Source: Eutreptiella sp. 'Long Island Sound 2002' (Eukaryota; Euglenozoa; Euglenophyceae; Eutreptiales; Eutreptiaceae). From it: DNA of 64,000 nucleotides. Under the pieces are notes generated by a model. The model was not told where the DNA came from. It worked only from the letters and a program-made list of their open reading frames with translations, and searched no databases. The DNA is taken from contig OZ038381.1 of assembly GCA_964036045.1 (NCBI GenBank), positions 148,933,596 through 148,997,595 on the forward strand, read 5' to 3'. Position numbers and translations under genes: made by a program. Positions 1 to 14,099 of the stretch are shown here, piece after piece; the stretch's first letter is position 1, and each line of letters starts with the position of its first letter.

Positions 1-411
1 TTGTCCCCGTGCTGGGCGTTGGGCACCCCCAAGAGGGCAGGGGTGACGTAGCCACTTTGCCCACATGTGGGCCACGCAGCCATTTCCAAAATTTGTCCCC
101 GCGAACAGCATTGGGCGCCCCAGAAGACGGTAGCGGTGATGACCCCGCGCTAAGCGTTGGGGACCCGCAAATTGAGTGATGTAGCCACCTTGCCCAAATG
201 TGAGCCACATCGCCATTTCTTATTTTTGTCCTCGCGCTGGGCGTTTGGGACCTCTAAGGCGGCAGGGGTGATGTAGCCAGTTTGCCCACATCTGGGCCAC
301 ATAGCTATTTCTGATTTTTGTCCCCGCGCTAAGTGTTGGAGATCCCAAAGACGGCAGTGGTGATGGAGCCACTTTGCCCACATGTGACCAACCAAGCCGT
401 TTCTAGGTTTT

Positions 412-523
412 GTCCCCGCGCTAAGCGTTGCGGACCCCAAGACAGCGTTGGGAACCCCCAAGATAGCAGGGGTGATGTAGCCACTTTGCCCACATGTGCG
501 CCACATAGCCCTTTCTGATTTTT
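412..523 (+). repeat. 112-bp variant satellite unit (example)
   Basis: Representative of a second unit class. The distance from GTCCCC at 412 to the next GTCCTC at 524 is 112 bp, against 92 bp for the basic unit. The extra 20 bp is an internal duplication of the head of the unit, so a GCGTTGCGGACCCCAAGACA block precedes the normal GCGTTGGGGACCCCC block. The variant follows a unit end reading CATGTGACCCACGTAGCCG and TTTCTAGG, so it has its own linked diagnostic bases. It recurs many times up to about 15 kb and is rare later. Confidence 0.85.
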
Positions 524-3500
524 GTCCTCGCGCGGAGCGTTGCAGACCCCCAAGACGGCAGGGGTGATGTAGCCACTTTGCCCACATGTGACCCACGCAG
601 CCGTTTCTAGGTTTTGTCCCCGCACTAAGCGTTGCGGACCCTAAGACAGCGTCGGGGACCCCCAAGATAGCAGGGATGATGTAGCCCCTTTGCCCACATG
701 CGGGCAACATAGCCATTTCTGATTTTTGTCCTCGCGCTGGGCGTTGGTGACCCCCAAGACGGTAGGGGTGATGTAGCCCCTTGGCCCACATGTGGGCCAC
801 GTAGCCATTTATGATTTTTGTCCTCGCGCTGAGGGTTGGAGACCCCCAAGACGGCAGGGGTGATGGAGCCACTTTGCCCACATGTGACCCACATAGCCGT
901 TTCTCTGTTTTGTCCCCGCGCTAAGCGTTGCGGACCCCAAGACAGCGTTGGGGACCCCCAAGACGGCAGGGGTGATGTAGCCACTTCGCCCACATGTGGG
1001 CCACCTAGCCATTTCTGATTTTTGGGCCCGCACTAAGCGTTGGGCATCCCCAAGATGGCAGGGGTGATGGAGCCACTTTGCCCACATGTGACCCACATAG
1101 CCGTTTCTAGGTTTTGTCCCCGTGCTAAGCGTTGCGGACCCCAAGACAGCGTTGGGGACCCCCAAGATGCCAGGGGTGACGTAGCCACTTTGCCCACATG
1201 TGGGCCACACAAACATTTCCAATATTTGTTACCACGCGGAGCATCGGGCACCCCAGAAGACGGTAGGGGTCATGACCCCGCGCTAAGCGTTGGGGACCCG
1301 CAAGATGACAGGGGTGACTTAGCCACCTTGCCCCCATGTGAGCCACATCGCCATTTCTGATTTTTTGTGCTCGCGCTGGGCGTTGGGGACCCCCAAGACG
1401 GCAGGCGTGATGTAGCCACTTTGCCCACATGTGGGCCACATAGCTATTTCTGATTTTTGTTGCCGCTCTAAGCTTTCGGGATCCCCAAGACGGCAGTGGT
1501 GATGGAGCCACTTTGCCCACATGTAACCCACGTAGCCTTTGCTAGTTTTGTCCCCGCGCTAAGCGTTTCCGACGCCAAGACATCGTTGGGGACCTCCAAG
1601 ATGACAGGCGTGATGTACCCACCCTACTTGCGTGTGAGCTGCATCGCCATTTCTGATTTTTGTCCCCGCGCTGGGCGTTGGGGACCCCCAAGACGGCAGG
1701 GGTGGTGTGGCCACTTTGCCCTCATGTGGGCCACATAGCTCTTTCTTATTTTCGTCACCCCGCTAAGCGTTGGGGATCCCCAAGACGGTAGGGGTGAACT
1801 AGCCACTTTGCCCACATGTGACCCACGTAGCCGTTTCTAGGTTTTGTCCCCGCGCTAAGCGTTGCGGACCGCAAGACAGCGTTGGGGACCCCCAAGATAG
1901 CAGGGGTGCTGTACCCACTTTGCCCACATGTGGGCCACGTAGCCATTTCTGATTTTTGGCCCCGCGCGAAGCATTTGGGATCCCCAAGACGACAGGGGTG
2001 ATGGAGCCACTTTGCCCACATGTGACCCACGTAGCCTTTTCTAGTTTTGTCCCCGCGCTAAGCGTTGCGGACCCCAAGACAACGTTGGGGACCTCCAAGA
2101 TGACAGGCGTGATGTACCCACCCTACTTGCGTGTGAGCCACATCGCCATTTCTGATTTTTGTCCCCGCGCTGGGCGTTGCGGACCCCCAAGACGGCAGGG
2201 GTGATTTTGCCAATTTGCCCACTTGTGGGCCACATAGCCATTTTTGATTTCTGGCCCCGCGCTAGGCGTTGGGGACCCCCAAGACGGCAGGGGTGGTGTG
2301 GCCACTTTGTTCACATGTGGGCCACATAGCGCTTTCTTATTTTTGTCCCCCTGTTAAGCGTTGGGGATCCCCAAGACGGTAGGGGTGAACTAGCCACTTT
2401 GCCCACATGTGACCCACGTAGCCGTTTCTAGGTTTTGTCCCCGCGCTAAGCGTTGCGGACCCCAAGACATCGTTGGGGACCCCCAAGATAGCAGGGGTGC
2501 TGTAGCCACTTTGCGCACATGTGGGCAACATAGCCATTTCTCATTTTTGTCCTCGCGCTGGGCGTTGGGGACCCCCAAGACGGCAGGGGTGATGTAGCCA
2601 CTTTGCCCACATGTGGGCCACGTAGCCATTTCTGATTTTTGGCCCCGCGCGAAGCGTTTGGGATCCCCAAGATGACAGGGGTGATGGAGCCACTTTGCCC
2701 ACATGTGACCCACGTAGCCGTTTCTAGGTTTTGTCCCCGCGCTAAGCGTTGCGGACCCCAAGACATCGTTAGGGACCCCCAAGATAGCAGCGGTGATGTA
2801 GCCACATTGCCCACATGTGGGCAACATAGACATTCCTGATTTTTGTCCTCGCGCTGGGCGTTGGGGACCCCCAAGACGGCAGGGATGATGTAGCCACTTT
2901 GCCCACATGTTGGCCACATAGCCATTTCTGATTTTTGTCCTCGCGCTGAGCGTTGGAGACCCCTAAGACGGCAGGCGTGATGTAGCCACTTTGCCCACAT
3001 GTGACCCACGTAGCCTTTTCTAGTTTTGTCCCCGCGCTAAGCGTTGCGGACCCCAAGACAACGTTGGGGACGTCCAAGATGACAGGCGTGATGTACCCAC
3101 CTAACTTGCGTGTGAGCCACATCGCCAATTCTGATTTTTGTCCCCGCGCTGGGCGTTGGGGACCCCCAAGACGGCAGGGGTGATGTGGCCAATTTGCCCA
3201 CATGTGGGCCACATAGCCATTTTTGATTTCCGGCCCGCGCTGGGCGTTGGGGACCCCCAAGACGGCAAGGGTGGTGTGGCCACTTTGTTCACATGTGGGC
3301 CACGTAGCTCTATCTCTTTTTTGTCCCCCTGTTAAGCGTTGGGGATCCCCAAGACGGTAGGGGTGAACTAGCCACTTTGCCCACATGTGACCCACATAGC
3401 CGTTTCTAGGTTTTGTCCCCGCGCTAAGCGTTGCGGACCCCAAGACAGTGTTGGGGACCCCCAAGATAGCAGGGGTGCTGTAGCCACTTTGCGCACATGT

Positions 3501-3869
3501 GGGCAACATAGCCATTTCTGATTTTTGTCCTCGCGCTGGGCGTTGGGGACCCCCCAGACGGCAGGGGTGATGTAGCCACTTTGCCCACATGTGGGCCACG
3601 TAGCTATTACTGATTTTTGGCCCCGCGCGAAGCGTTTGGGATCCCCAAGATGACAGGGGTGATGGAGCCACTTTGCCCACATGTGACCCACGTAGCCGTT
3701 TCTAGGTTTTGTCCCCGCGCTAAGCGTTGCGGACCCCAAGACAGCGTTGGGGACCCCCAAGATAGCAGGGGTGATGTAGCCACTTTGCCCACATGTGGGC
3801 CACGTAGCCATTTCTGATTTTTGTCCTCGCGCTGGGCGTTGGGGACCCCCAAGATGGCAGGGGTGATGT

Positions 3870-6800
3870 AGCCACTTTGCCCACATGTGGGCCACCTAGC
3901 TATTTCTGATTTTTGGCCCCGCGCGAAGCGTTTGGGATCCCCAAGATGGGGGACCCCCAAGACGGCAGGGGTGGTGTGGCCACTTTGTTCACATGTGGGC
4001 CACATAGCTCTTTCTTATTTTTGTCCCCTTGTCAAGCGTTGGGGATCCCCAAGACGGTAGGGGTGAACTAACCACTTTGCCCACATGTGACCCACGTAGC
4101 CGTTTCTAGGTTTTGTCCCCGCGCTAAGCGGTGCGTACCCCAAGAACAGCGTTGGGGACCCCCAATATAGCAGGGGTGCTGTAGCCACTTTGCCCACATG
4201 TGGGCAACATAGCCATTTCTGATTTTTGTCCTCGCGCTGGGCGTTGGGGACCCCCAAGACGGCAGGGGTGATGTAGCCACTTTGCCCACATGTGGGCCAC
4301 GTAGCCATTTCTGATTTTTGGCCCCGCGCGAAGCGTTTGGGATCCCCAAGATGACAGGGGTGATGGAGCCACTTTGCCCACATGTGACCCACGTAGCCGT
4401 TTCTAGGTTTTGTCCCCGCGCTAAGCGTTGCGGACCCCAAGACAGCTTTGGGGACCCCCAAAATAGCAGCGCAGATGTAGCTACTTTGCCCACATGTGGG
4501 CAACATAGACACTCCTGATTTTTGTCCTCGCGCTGGGCGTTGGGGACCCCCAAGACGGCAGGGGTGATGTAGCCACTTTGCCCACATGTGGGCCACATAG
4601 CCATTTCTGATTTTTGTCCTCGCGCTGAGCGTTGGAGACCCCTAAGACGGCAGGGGTGATGGAAGCACTTTGCCCACATGTGACCCACGTAGCCGTTTCT
4701 ACGTTTTGTCCCCGCGCTAAGCGTTGCGGACCCCAAGACAGCGTTGGGGACCCCCAAGATAGCAGGGGTGATGTAGCCACTTTGCCTACATGTGGGCAAC
4801 ATCCCCATTTCTGATTTTTGGCCCCGCCCTAAGCGTTGGGGATCCCCAAGATTGCAGGGGTGATGGAGCCACTTTGCCCACATTTGACCCACGTAGCTTT
4901 TTCTAGTTTTGTCCCCGCGCTAAGCGTTGCGGACCCCAAGACAACGTTGGGGACCTCCAAGATGACAGGCGTGATGTACCCACCTTACCTGCGTGTGAGC
5001 CACATCGCCATTTCTGATTTTTGTCCCCGCGCTGGGCATTGGGGACCCCCAAGACGGCAGGGGTGATGTTGCCAATTTGCCCACATGTGGGCCACATAGC
5101 CATTTTTGATTTTTGGCCCCGCGCTGGGCGTTGGGGACCCCCAAGACGGCAAGGGTGGTGTGGCCACTTTGTTCACATGTGGGCCACATAGCTCTTTCTT
5201 ATTTTTGTCCCCGTGTTAAGCGTTGGGGATCCCCAAGACGGTAGGGGTGAACTAACCACTTTGCCCACATGTGACCCACGTAGCCGTTTCTAGGTTTTGT
5301 CCCCGCGCTAAGCGTTGCGGACCCCAAGACAGCGTTGGGGACCCCCAAGATAGCAGGGGTGCTGTAGCCACTTTGCCCACATGTGGGCCACATAGCCATT
5401 TCTGATTTTTGTCCTCGCGCAGGGCGTTGGGGACCCCCAAGACGGCAGGGGTGATGTAGCCACTTTGCCCACATGTGGGCCACCTAGCTATTTCTGATTT
5501 TTGGCCCCGCGCGAAGCGTTTGGGATCCCCAAGATGGGGGACCCCCAAGACGGCAGGGGTGGTGTGGCCACTTTGTTCACATGTGGGCCACATAGCTCTT
5601 TCTTATTTTTGTCCCCTTGTCAAGCGTTGGGGATCCCCAAGACGGTAGGGGTGAACTAACCACTTTGCCCACATGTGACCCACGTAGCCGTTTCTAGGTT
5701 TTGTCCCCGCGCTAAGCGGTGCGTACCCCAAGAACAGCGTTGGGGACCCCCAATATAGCAGGGGTGCTGTAGCCACTTTGCCCACATGTGGGCAACATAG
5801 CCATTTCTGATTTTTGTCCTTGCGCTGGGCGTTGGGGACCCCCAAGACGGCAGGGGTGATGTAGCCACTTTGCCCACATGTGGGCCACGTAGCCATTTCT
5901 GATTTTTGGCCCCGCGCGAAGCGTTTGGGATCCCCAAGATGACAGGGGTGATGGAGCCACTTTGCCCACATGTGACCCACGTAGCCGTTTCTAGGTTTTG
6001 TCCCCGCGCTAAGCGTTGCGGACCCCAAGACAGCTTTGGGGACCCCCAAAATAGCAGCGCAGATGTAGCTACTTTGCCCACATGTGGGCAACATAGACAC
6101 TCCTGATTTTTGTCCTCGCGCTGGGCGTTGGGGACCCCCAAGACGGCAGGGGTGATGTAGCCACTTTGCCCACATGTGGGCCACGTAGCCATTTCTGATT
6201 TTTGTCCTCGCGTTGAGCGTTGGAGACCCCTAAGACGGCAGGGGTGATGGAAGCACTTTGCCCACATGTGACCCACGTAGCCGTTTCTACGTTTTGTCCC
6301 CGCGCTAAGCGTTGCGGACCCCAAGACAGCGTTGGGGACCCCCAAGATAGCAGGGGTGATGTAGCCACTTTGCCTACATGTGGGCAACATCCCCATTTCT
6401 GATTTTTGGCCCCGCCCTAAGCGTTGGGGATCCCCAAGATGGGAGGGGTGATGGAGCCACTTTGCCCACATTTGACCCACGTAGCCTTTTCTAGTTTTGT
6501 CCCCGCGCTAAGCGTTGCGGACCCCAAGACAACGTTGGGGACCTCCAAGATGACAGGCGTGATGTACCCACCTTACCTGCGTGTGAGCCACATCGCCATT
6601 TCTGATTTTTGTCCCCGCGCTGGGCATTGGGGACCCCCAAGACGGCAGGGGTGATGTTGCCAATTTGCCCACATGTGGGCGACATAGCCATTTTTGATTT
6701 CTGGCCCCGCGCTGGGCGTTCGGGACCCCCAAGACGGCAGCGGTGGTGTGGCCACTTTGTTCACATGTGGGCCACATAGCTCTTTCTTATTTTTGTCCCC

Positions 6801-6965
6801 TTGTTAAGCGTTGGGGATCCCCAAGACGGTAGGGGTGAACTAACCACTTTGCCCACATGTGACCCACGTAGCCGTTTCTAGGTTTCGTCCCCACGCTAAG
6901 CGGTGCGGACCCCAAGACAACGTTGGGGACCCCCAAGATAGCAGGGGTGCTGTAGCCACTTTGCC
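3870..6965 (+). repeat. 1,588-bp tandem duplication in the satellite
   Basis: The segment starting near 3,870 reappears at a constant offset of 1,588 bp. Landmarks are the truncated unit GGGATCCCCAAGATGGGGG at about 3,940 and again at about 5,528, and the irregular GCGGTGCGTACCCCAAGAAC at about 4,128 and 5,716. The copies are nearly identical, with scattered single-base changes, and diverge after about 6,965. This is the expected product of recent unequal exchange. Confidence 0.85.
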
Positions 6966-9449
6966 CACATGTGGGCCACGGAGCCGTTTCTGATTTTTGG
7001 CCCCGCGCGAAGCGTTTGGGATCCCCAAGATGACAGGGGTGATGGAGCCACTTTGCCCACATGTGACCCACGTAGCCGTTTCTAGGTTTTGTCCCCGCGC
7101 TAAGCGTTGCGGACCCCAAGACAGCGTTGGGGACCCCCAAGATAGCAGCGAAGATGTAGCCACTTTGCCCACATGTGGGCAACATAGACATTCCTGATTT
7201 TTGTCCTCGCGCTGGGCGTTGGGCACCCCCAAGACGGCAGGGGTGATGTAGCCACTTTGCCCACATGTGGGCCACGTAGCCATTTCTGATTTTTGTCCTC
7301 GCGCTGAGCGTTGGAGACCCCTAAGACGGCAGGGGTGATGGGAGCACTTTGCCCACATGTGACCCACGTAGCCGTTTCTATGTTTTGTCCCCGCGCTAAG
7401 CGTTGCGGACCCCAAGACAGCGTTGGGGACCCCCAAGATAGCAGGGGTGATGTAGCCACTTTGCCTACATGTGGGCAACATCGCCATTTCTGATTTTTGG
7501 CCCCGCCCTAAGCGTCGGGGATCCCCAAGATGGGAGGGGTGATGGGGCCTTTTTGCCCACATGTGACCCACGTGGCCGTTTCTACGTTTTCTCCCCGCGC
7601 TAAGCGTTGCGGACCCCAAGACGGCGTTGGGGACCCCCAAGATGCCAGGGGTTATGTAGCCACTTTGCCCACATGTGGTCATTTCTCATTTTTGTCTTGT
7701 GCTGGGCGTTGGGCACCCCCAAGAGGGCAGGGGTGACGTAGTCACTTTGCCCACATGTGGGCCACGCAGCCATTCCCAATATTTGTCCCCGCGCTGAGCA
7801 TTGGGCACCCTAGAAGACGGTGGTGATGACCCCGCGCTAAGCATTGGGGACCCGCAAGATGACAGGGGTGATGTAGCCACCTTGCCCCCATGTGAGCCAC
7901 ATCGCCATTTCTTATTTTTGTCCACGCGCTGGGCGTTGGGGACCCCCAAGGCGGTAGGGGTGATGTAGCCACTTTGCCCACATGTCACCCACGTAGCCGT
8001 TTGGAGGTTTTGTCCCCACGCCAAGCGTTGCGGACCCCAAGACAGCGTTGGGGACTCCCAAGATAGCAGGGGTGATGTAGCCACTTTGCCCACATGTGGG
8101 CAACATAGCCGTTTCTGATTTTTGTCCTCGCATTGAGCGTTGGAGACCCCCAAGATGGCAGGGGGGACGTAACCACTTTGCCCACATGTGGGCCACGCAG
8201 CCATTTCCAATATTTGTCCCCGCGCTGAGCATTGGGCACCCCAAAAGACGGTGGTGATGACCCCGCGCTAAGCATTGGGGACCCGCAAGATGACAGGGGT
8301 GATGTAGCCACCTTGCCCCCATGTGAGCCACATCGCCATTTCTTATTTTTGTCCTCGCGCTGGGCGTAGGAGACCCCCAAGACGGCAGGGGTGATGGAGC
8401 CACTTTGCCCACATGTGACCCACGTAGCCGTTTCTAGGTTTTGTCCCCGCGCTAAGCGTTGCGGACCCCAAGACAGCGTTGGAGACCCCCAAGATAGCAG
8501 GGGTGCTGTAGCCACTTTGCCCACATGTGGGCCACGTAGCCATTTCTGATTTTTGGCCCCGCGCTGGGGGTTGGAGACCCCCAAGACGGCAGGGGTGATG
8601 GAGCCACTTTGCCTCCACTTTGCCTCCACGTAGCCGTCTCTAGGTTTTGTCCCCGCGCTAAGCGTTGCGGACCCGAAGACAGCGTTGGGGGCCCCCAAGA
8701 TAGCAGGGGTTATGTAGCCACTTTGCCCACATGTGGGCAACATAGCCATTCCTGATTTTTGTCCTCGCGCTGGGCGTTGGGGACCCCCAAGACGGCAGGG
8801 GTGATGTAGCCACTTTGCCCACATGTGGGCCTTGTAGCCATTTCTGTTTTTTGGCCCCGCGCGAAGAGTTGGGGATCCCGAAGATGGCAGGGGTGATGGA
8901 GGCACTTTGCCCACATGTGACCCAAGTAGCCGCTTCTAGGTTTTGTCCCCGCGCTAAGCGTTGCGGACCCCAAAAAAGCGTTGGGGACCCCCAAGATAGC
9001 AGGGGTGATGTAGCCACTTTGTCCACATGTGGGCAACATAGCCATTTCTGTTTTGTGGCCCCGCGCTAAGCGTTGGGGATCCCTAAGATGGGAGGGGTGA
9101 TGGAGCCACTTTGCTCACATGTGACCCACATAGCCATTTCTGTTTCTTGTCCCCGCGCTAAGCGTTGCGGACTCCAAGACAGCGTTGGGGACCCCCAAGA
9201 TGCCAGGGGTGATGTAGCCACTTTGCCCACATGTGGGCCACGTGGCCATTTATCACTTTTGTCATGTGTTGGGCGTTGGGCACCCCCCAGAAGGCAGGGG
9301 TGACGTAGCCACTTTGCCCACATGTGGGGCACGCAGCCCTTTCTTACTTTTGTCCTTGTGCTGGGCGTTGGGGACCCCTAAGACGGCGGGGGTGATATAG
9401 CCACTTTGCCCACATGTGGGCCACATAGCTATTTCTGATTTTTGCCCCC

Positions 9450-10440
9450 CCGCTAAGCACTGGAGACCCCCAAGACGGTAGGGGTGATGGAGCCACTTTG
9501 CCCACATGTGACCCACGTAGCTGTTTGTAGGTTTTGTCCCCGCGCTAAGCGTTGCAGACCCCAAGACAGCGTTGGGGACCCCCAAGACGGCAGGGGTGAT
9601 ATAGCCACTTTGTTCAAATGTGGGCCAGTAGCCATTTCTGATTTTTGGCCCCGGGCTAAGCGTTGGAGACCCCCAAGATGGCAGGGGTGATGTAGCCACT
9701 TTGCCCACATGTGGGCCACGTAGCCATTTCCGATTTTTGTCCTCGCGCGGAGTGTTGGAGACCCCCAAGATGGCAGGGGTGATGGAGCCACTTTGCCCAC
9801 ATGTGACCCACGTAGCCGTTTCTAGGTTTTGTCCCCACGCTAAGCGTTGCGGACCCCAAGACAGCGTTGGGGACCCCCAAGATAGCAGGGGTGATGTTGC
9901 CACTTTGCCCACATGTGGGCCACGTAGCCATTTCTGATTTTGTCTTCGCGCTGAGCGTTAGAGACCCTCAAGACGGCAGGGGTGATGGAGCCACTTTGCC
10001 CACACGTGACCCCCGTAGCCGTTTCTAGGTTTTGTCCCCGCGCTAAGCGTTGCGGACCCCAAGACAGCGTTGGGAACCCCCAAGACGGCAGGGGTGATAT
10101 AGCCACTTTGTTCAAATGTGGGCCAGTAGCCATTTCTGATTTTTGGCCCCGGGCTAAGCGTTGGAGACCCCCAAGATGGCAGGGGTGATGTAGCCACTTT
10201 GCCCACATGTGGGCCACGTAGCCATTTCTGATTTTTGTCCTCGCGCGGAGTGTTGGAGACCCCCAAGATGGCAGGGGTGATGGAGCCACTTTGCCCACAT
10301 GTGACCCACGTAGCCGTTTCTAGGTTTTGTCCCCACGCTAAGCGTTGCGGACCCCAAGACAGCGTTGGGGACCCCCAAGATAGCAGGGGTGATGTAGCCA
10401 CTTCGCCCACATGTGGGCAACATAACCATTTCTGATTTTC
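9450..10440 (+). repeat. 498-bp tandem duplication in the satellite
   Basis: Two adjacent copies at a 498-bp offset, marked by the rare TTGTTCAAATGTGGGCCAGTA variant (near 9,610 and 10,108) and by GGCCCCGGGCTAAGCG shortly after. Differences are few, so the event looks recent. Confidence 0.8.
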
Positions 10441-13099
10441 TTCCTCGCGCTGGGCGTTGGAGACCCCAAAGTTGGCAGGGGTGATGTAGTCACTTTGCCC
10501 ACATGTGGGCCACGTAGCCATTTCTGATTTTTATCCTCGCGCTGAGCGTAGGACACCCCCAAGATGGCAGGGGTGATGGAGCCACTTTGCCCACATGTGA
10601 CCCACGTAGCCGTTTCTCGGTTTTGTCCCCGCGCTAAGCGTGGCGGACCCCAAGACAGCGTTGGGGACACCCAAGACGGAAGGGGTGATGTAGCCACTTT
10701 GTCCACATGTGGGCCACATAGCCATTTCTGATTTTTGGCCCCGTGCTAAGCGTTGGGGATCCCCAAGATGGCACCGGTGATGGGGCCACTTTGCCCACAC
10801 GTGACCCACGTAGCTGTTTCCACGTTTTGTCCCCGCGCTAAGCGTTGCGGACCCCAAGACATCGTTGGGGACCCCGAAGATGCCAGGGGTGATGTAGCCA
10901 CTTTGCCCACATGTGGGCAACATAGCCATTTTTGATTTTTGTCCTCGCGCTGGACGTTGGGGATCCCCAAGACGGCAGGGGTGATGTAGCCACTTTGCCC
11001 ACATGTGAACCACGTAGCCGTTTCTAGGTTTTGTCCCCACGCTAAGAGTTGCGGACCCCAAGACAGCGTTGGGGACCCCCAAGATAGCAAGAGTGATGTA
11101 GCCACTTTGCCCCCGTGTGGGCAACATAGCCATTTCTGATTTCTGTCCTCGCGCTGAGCGTTGGGGACCCCCAAGCTGGCAGGGGTGATGTAGCCACTTT
11201 GCCCACATGTGGGCCACGTAGCCATTTCCGAATTTTTGCCCCGCGTGGACCTTTGGTAACCCCCAAGACAGTACTGGTGATGTAGCCACTTTGCGCCGAT
11301 GTGAGCGACGTCGCCATTACTGATTGTTGTCCGCGCGCTAGGGGTTGGGGACCCCCAAGAGGGTCGGGGTAGCCACTTTGCCCCCATTTGAGCCACGGCG
11401 CCATCTCTGATTTTTGTCCCCGCGCTGCCCGTTTCGGGAACCCCAAGACGGCAGGGATGATGTAGCCACTTCGCCCACATGTGTGCCACGTAGCCATTTC
11501 TGATTTCCGGCCCGGCGCTGGCCGTTGAGGACCCCCAAGAGGGCAGGGGTGATATAGCCACATGGCCATATCTGATTTTTGTCCACGCGCTAAGCGTTGG
11601 GCATGTAGCCTCTTTGCCCACATGTGGGCCCCTGTAGACATGTCTACTTTTCCCCCGCGCTAAGCGTTGGGGAGCCCCAAGACGGTAGGGCTGATGTGGC
11701 CAATTTGCCCACATGTGGGCCACGTAGACAGTTCTGATTTTCGTCCCCGCGCTTGGCGTTGGGGACCCCCGAGACGGCAGGGGTAATGTAGCCAGTTTGC
11801 CCACATGTAGTCCACGTAGCCGTTTCTGCTTTATATCCCCGCGCTAAGGCTTTGCGGACCCCCAAGACGGTAGGGGTGATGTAACCATTTTGCCCACATC
11901 TGTGCCACATAGCCATTTCTGCTTTTTGTCCCCGCGTTGAGCGTTGGAGAGCCCCAAGAGGGCAGGGGTGATGTAGCCACTTTCCCCACATGTGGGCCAC
12001 GTAGACATTTCTGTCCCCGCGTTGAGCGTTGGAGACCCCCAAGAGGGCAGGGGCGATGTAGCCACTTTGTGAGCCACGTAGCCGTTTCGTATTTTTGTCC
12101 CCGCACTGAGCGTTGCGGACCCCCGGTTGGTATGGGTGATGTCCCCGCGCTGGGCGTTGGGGACCCCCACGATTGCAGGGGTGATGTAGCCACCGTGCCC
12201 CCATGCGAGCGACGTAGCCATTTCTGACTTTTGTCCCCGCCCTGAGCATTGGAGACACCGAAGACGGTAGGGGTGATGTAGCCACTTTGCCCACGGGTGG
12301 GCCATTTAGCCGTTTAGGATTTTTGTCCCCGCGCCGAGTGTTGGAGACACCCAAGACCGTAGGGGTGATGTAGCCACTTTGCCCACATGTGGACCATGTT
12401 GCTATTTCTGATTGTTGTCCCCGCGCTGAGCTTTGACAACCCCCAAGACAGCACTGGTGATATAGCCACTTTGCCCCGATGTGAGCGACGTCGCCATTAC
12501 TGATTGTTGTCCGCGCGCTAGGGGTTGGGGACCCCCAAGACGGCAGGTGTGATGTAGCCACTTTGCCCACATGTGCGCCACAGAGCAATCTATGATCTTC
12601 CCCCCTGCGTTGATTGTTGGGGACCCCCAAGACGGCATGGGTGCTGCAGCCACTGAGCCCACATGTGAGCCCGATAGCCATTTCTGATTTCTGCTCCCGC
12701 GGTCAGCGTTGGGGACCCCCTAGTCGGGGGGATGATGTAGCCACTTTGCCCACATGTGAGCCCGATAGACATTTCTGATTTCTGTTCCCGCGGTCAGCAT
12801 TGGGGACCCCCAAGAGGGCAGGGGCAATGTAGCCACCTTGCCCATTTGTCGGCCACGCAGACATGTCTAATTTTTGTCCCTGCACTTAGCTTTGAGGACT
12901 CCCAAGACAGCAGGGGTGATGTAGCCACTTTTCCCACATGTGGGCAACATAGCCACTTCTGATTTTTATCCCCACACTGGGCGTTGGGGACCCCCAAGAC
13001 GGCAGGGGTGATGTAGCCACTTTGCCCACATGTCGGCCGCGCAGACATCTCTGATTTTTGTCCCCGCGCTTGGCGATGGGGACCCCCAAGACGGCAGGG

Positions 13100-13740
13100 G
13101 TGATGTAGCCATTTTTCCCACATGTGGGCAAAGTTAATTTCTGATTTCTGTCCCCACACTATGCGTCGGGAACCTCCAAGACGGCGGAGGTGATGTAGCC
13201 ACTTTGCCCACATGTGGGCCACGTGGCCATCTCTCATTTTTGTCCCTGTGCTGGGCGTTGGGCACCCCCAAGAGGGCAGAGGTGACATAGCCATTGTGCC
13301 CACATGTAGGCCATGTAGCCATTTCTAGGTTTTGTCCCCGCGCTAAGCGTTACGGACCCCAAGACAGCGTTGGGGACCCCCAAGATAGCAGGGGTGGTGT
13401 AGCCACTTTGCCCACATTTGGGCAACATAGCCATTTCTAATTTTTGTACTCGCGCTGAGCATTGAAGACCCCCAAGACGGCAGGGGTGATGTAGCCATTT
13501 TTCCCACATGTGGGCCACGTTAATTTCTGATTTCTGTCCCCACACTAGGCGTCGGGAACCTCCAAGACGGCGGAGGTGATGTAGCCACTTTGCCCACATG
13601 TGGGCCACGTGGCCATCTCTCATTTTTGTCCCTGTGCTGGGCGTTGGGCACCCCCAAGAGGGCAGAGGTGACGTAGCCATTGTGCCCACATGTAGGCCAT
13701 GTAGCCATTTCTAGGTTTTGTCCCCGCGCTAAGCGTTACG
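13100..13740 (+). repeat. 386-bp tandem duplication in the satellite
   Basis: The stretch with TTAATTTCTGATTTCTGTCC and CTCCAAGACGGCGGAGGTG near 13,134-13,322 recurs at 13,520-13,708, an offset of 386 bp. The second copy then switches to a different neighbour near 13,755, which marks the exchange boundary. Confidence 0.75.
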
Positions 13741-14099
13741 GACCCCAAGACAGCATTGAAGACCCCCAAGACGGTCGGGGTGATGTAGCCACTTTGCCCA
13801 TATGTGGGCCACGTAGCCATTTCTAATTTTTGTCCTCGCGCTGCGCATTGCAGACCCCCAGGACGGCAGGGGTGATGGAGCCACTTTGCCCACATGTGGG
13901 CCACGTAGCCATTTCTAATTTTTGTCCTCGCGCTGCGCATTGCAGACCCCCAGGACGGCAGGGGTGATGAAGCCACTTTGCCCACATGTGACCGGCTAGC
14001 CCTTTCTAGTCTTTGTCCCCGCACTAAGCGTTGCGGACCCCAAGACAGCGTCGGGGACCCCCAAGACGGCAGGGGTGATGTAGCCACTTTGCCGACATG

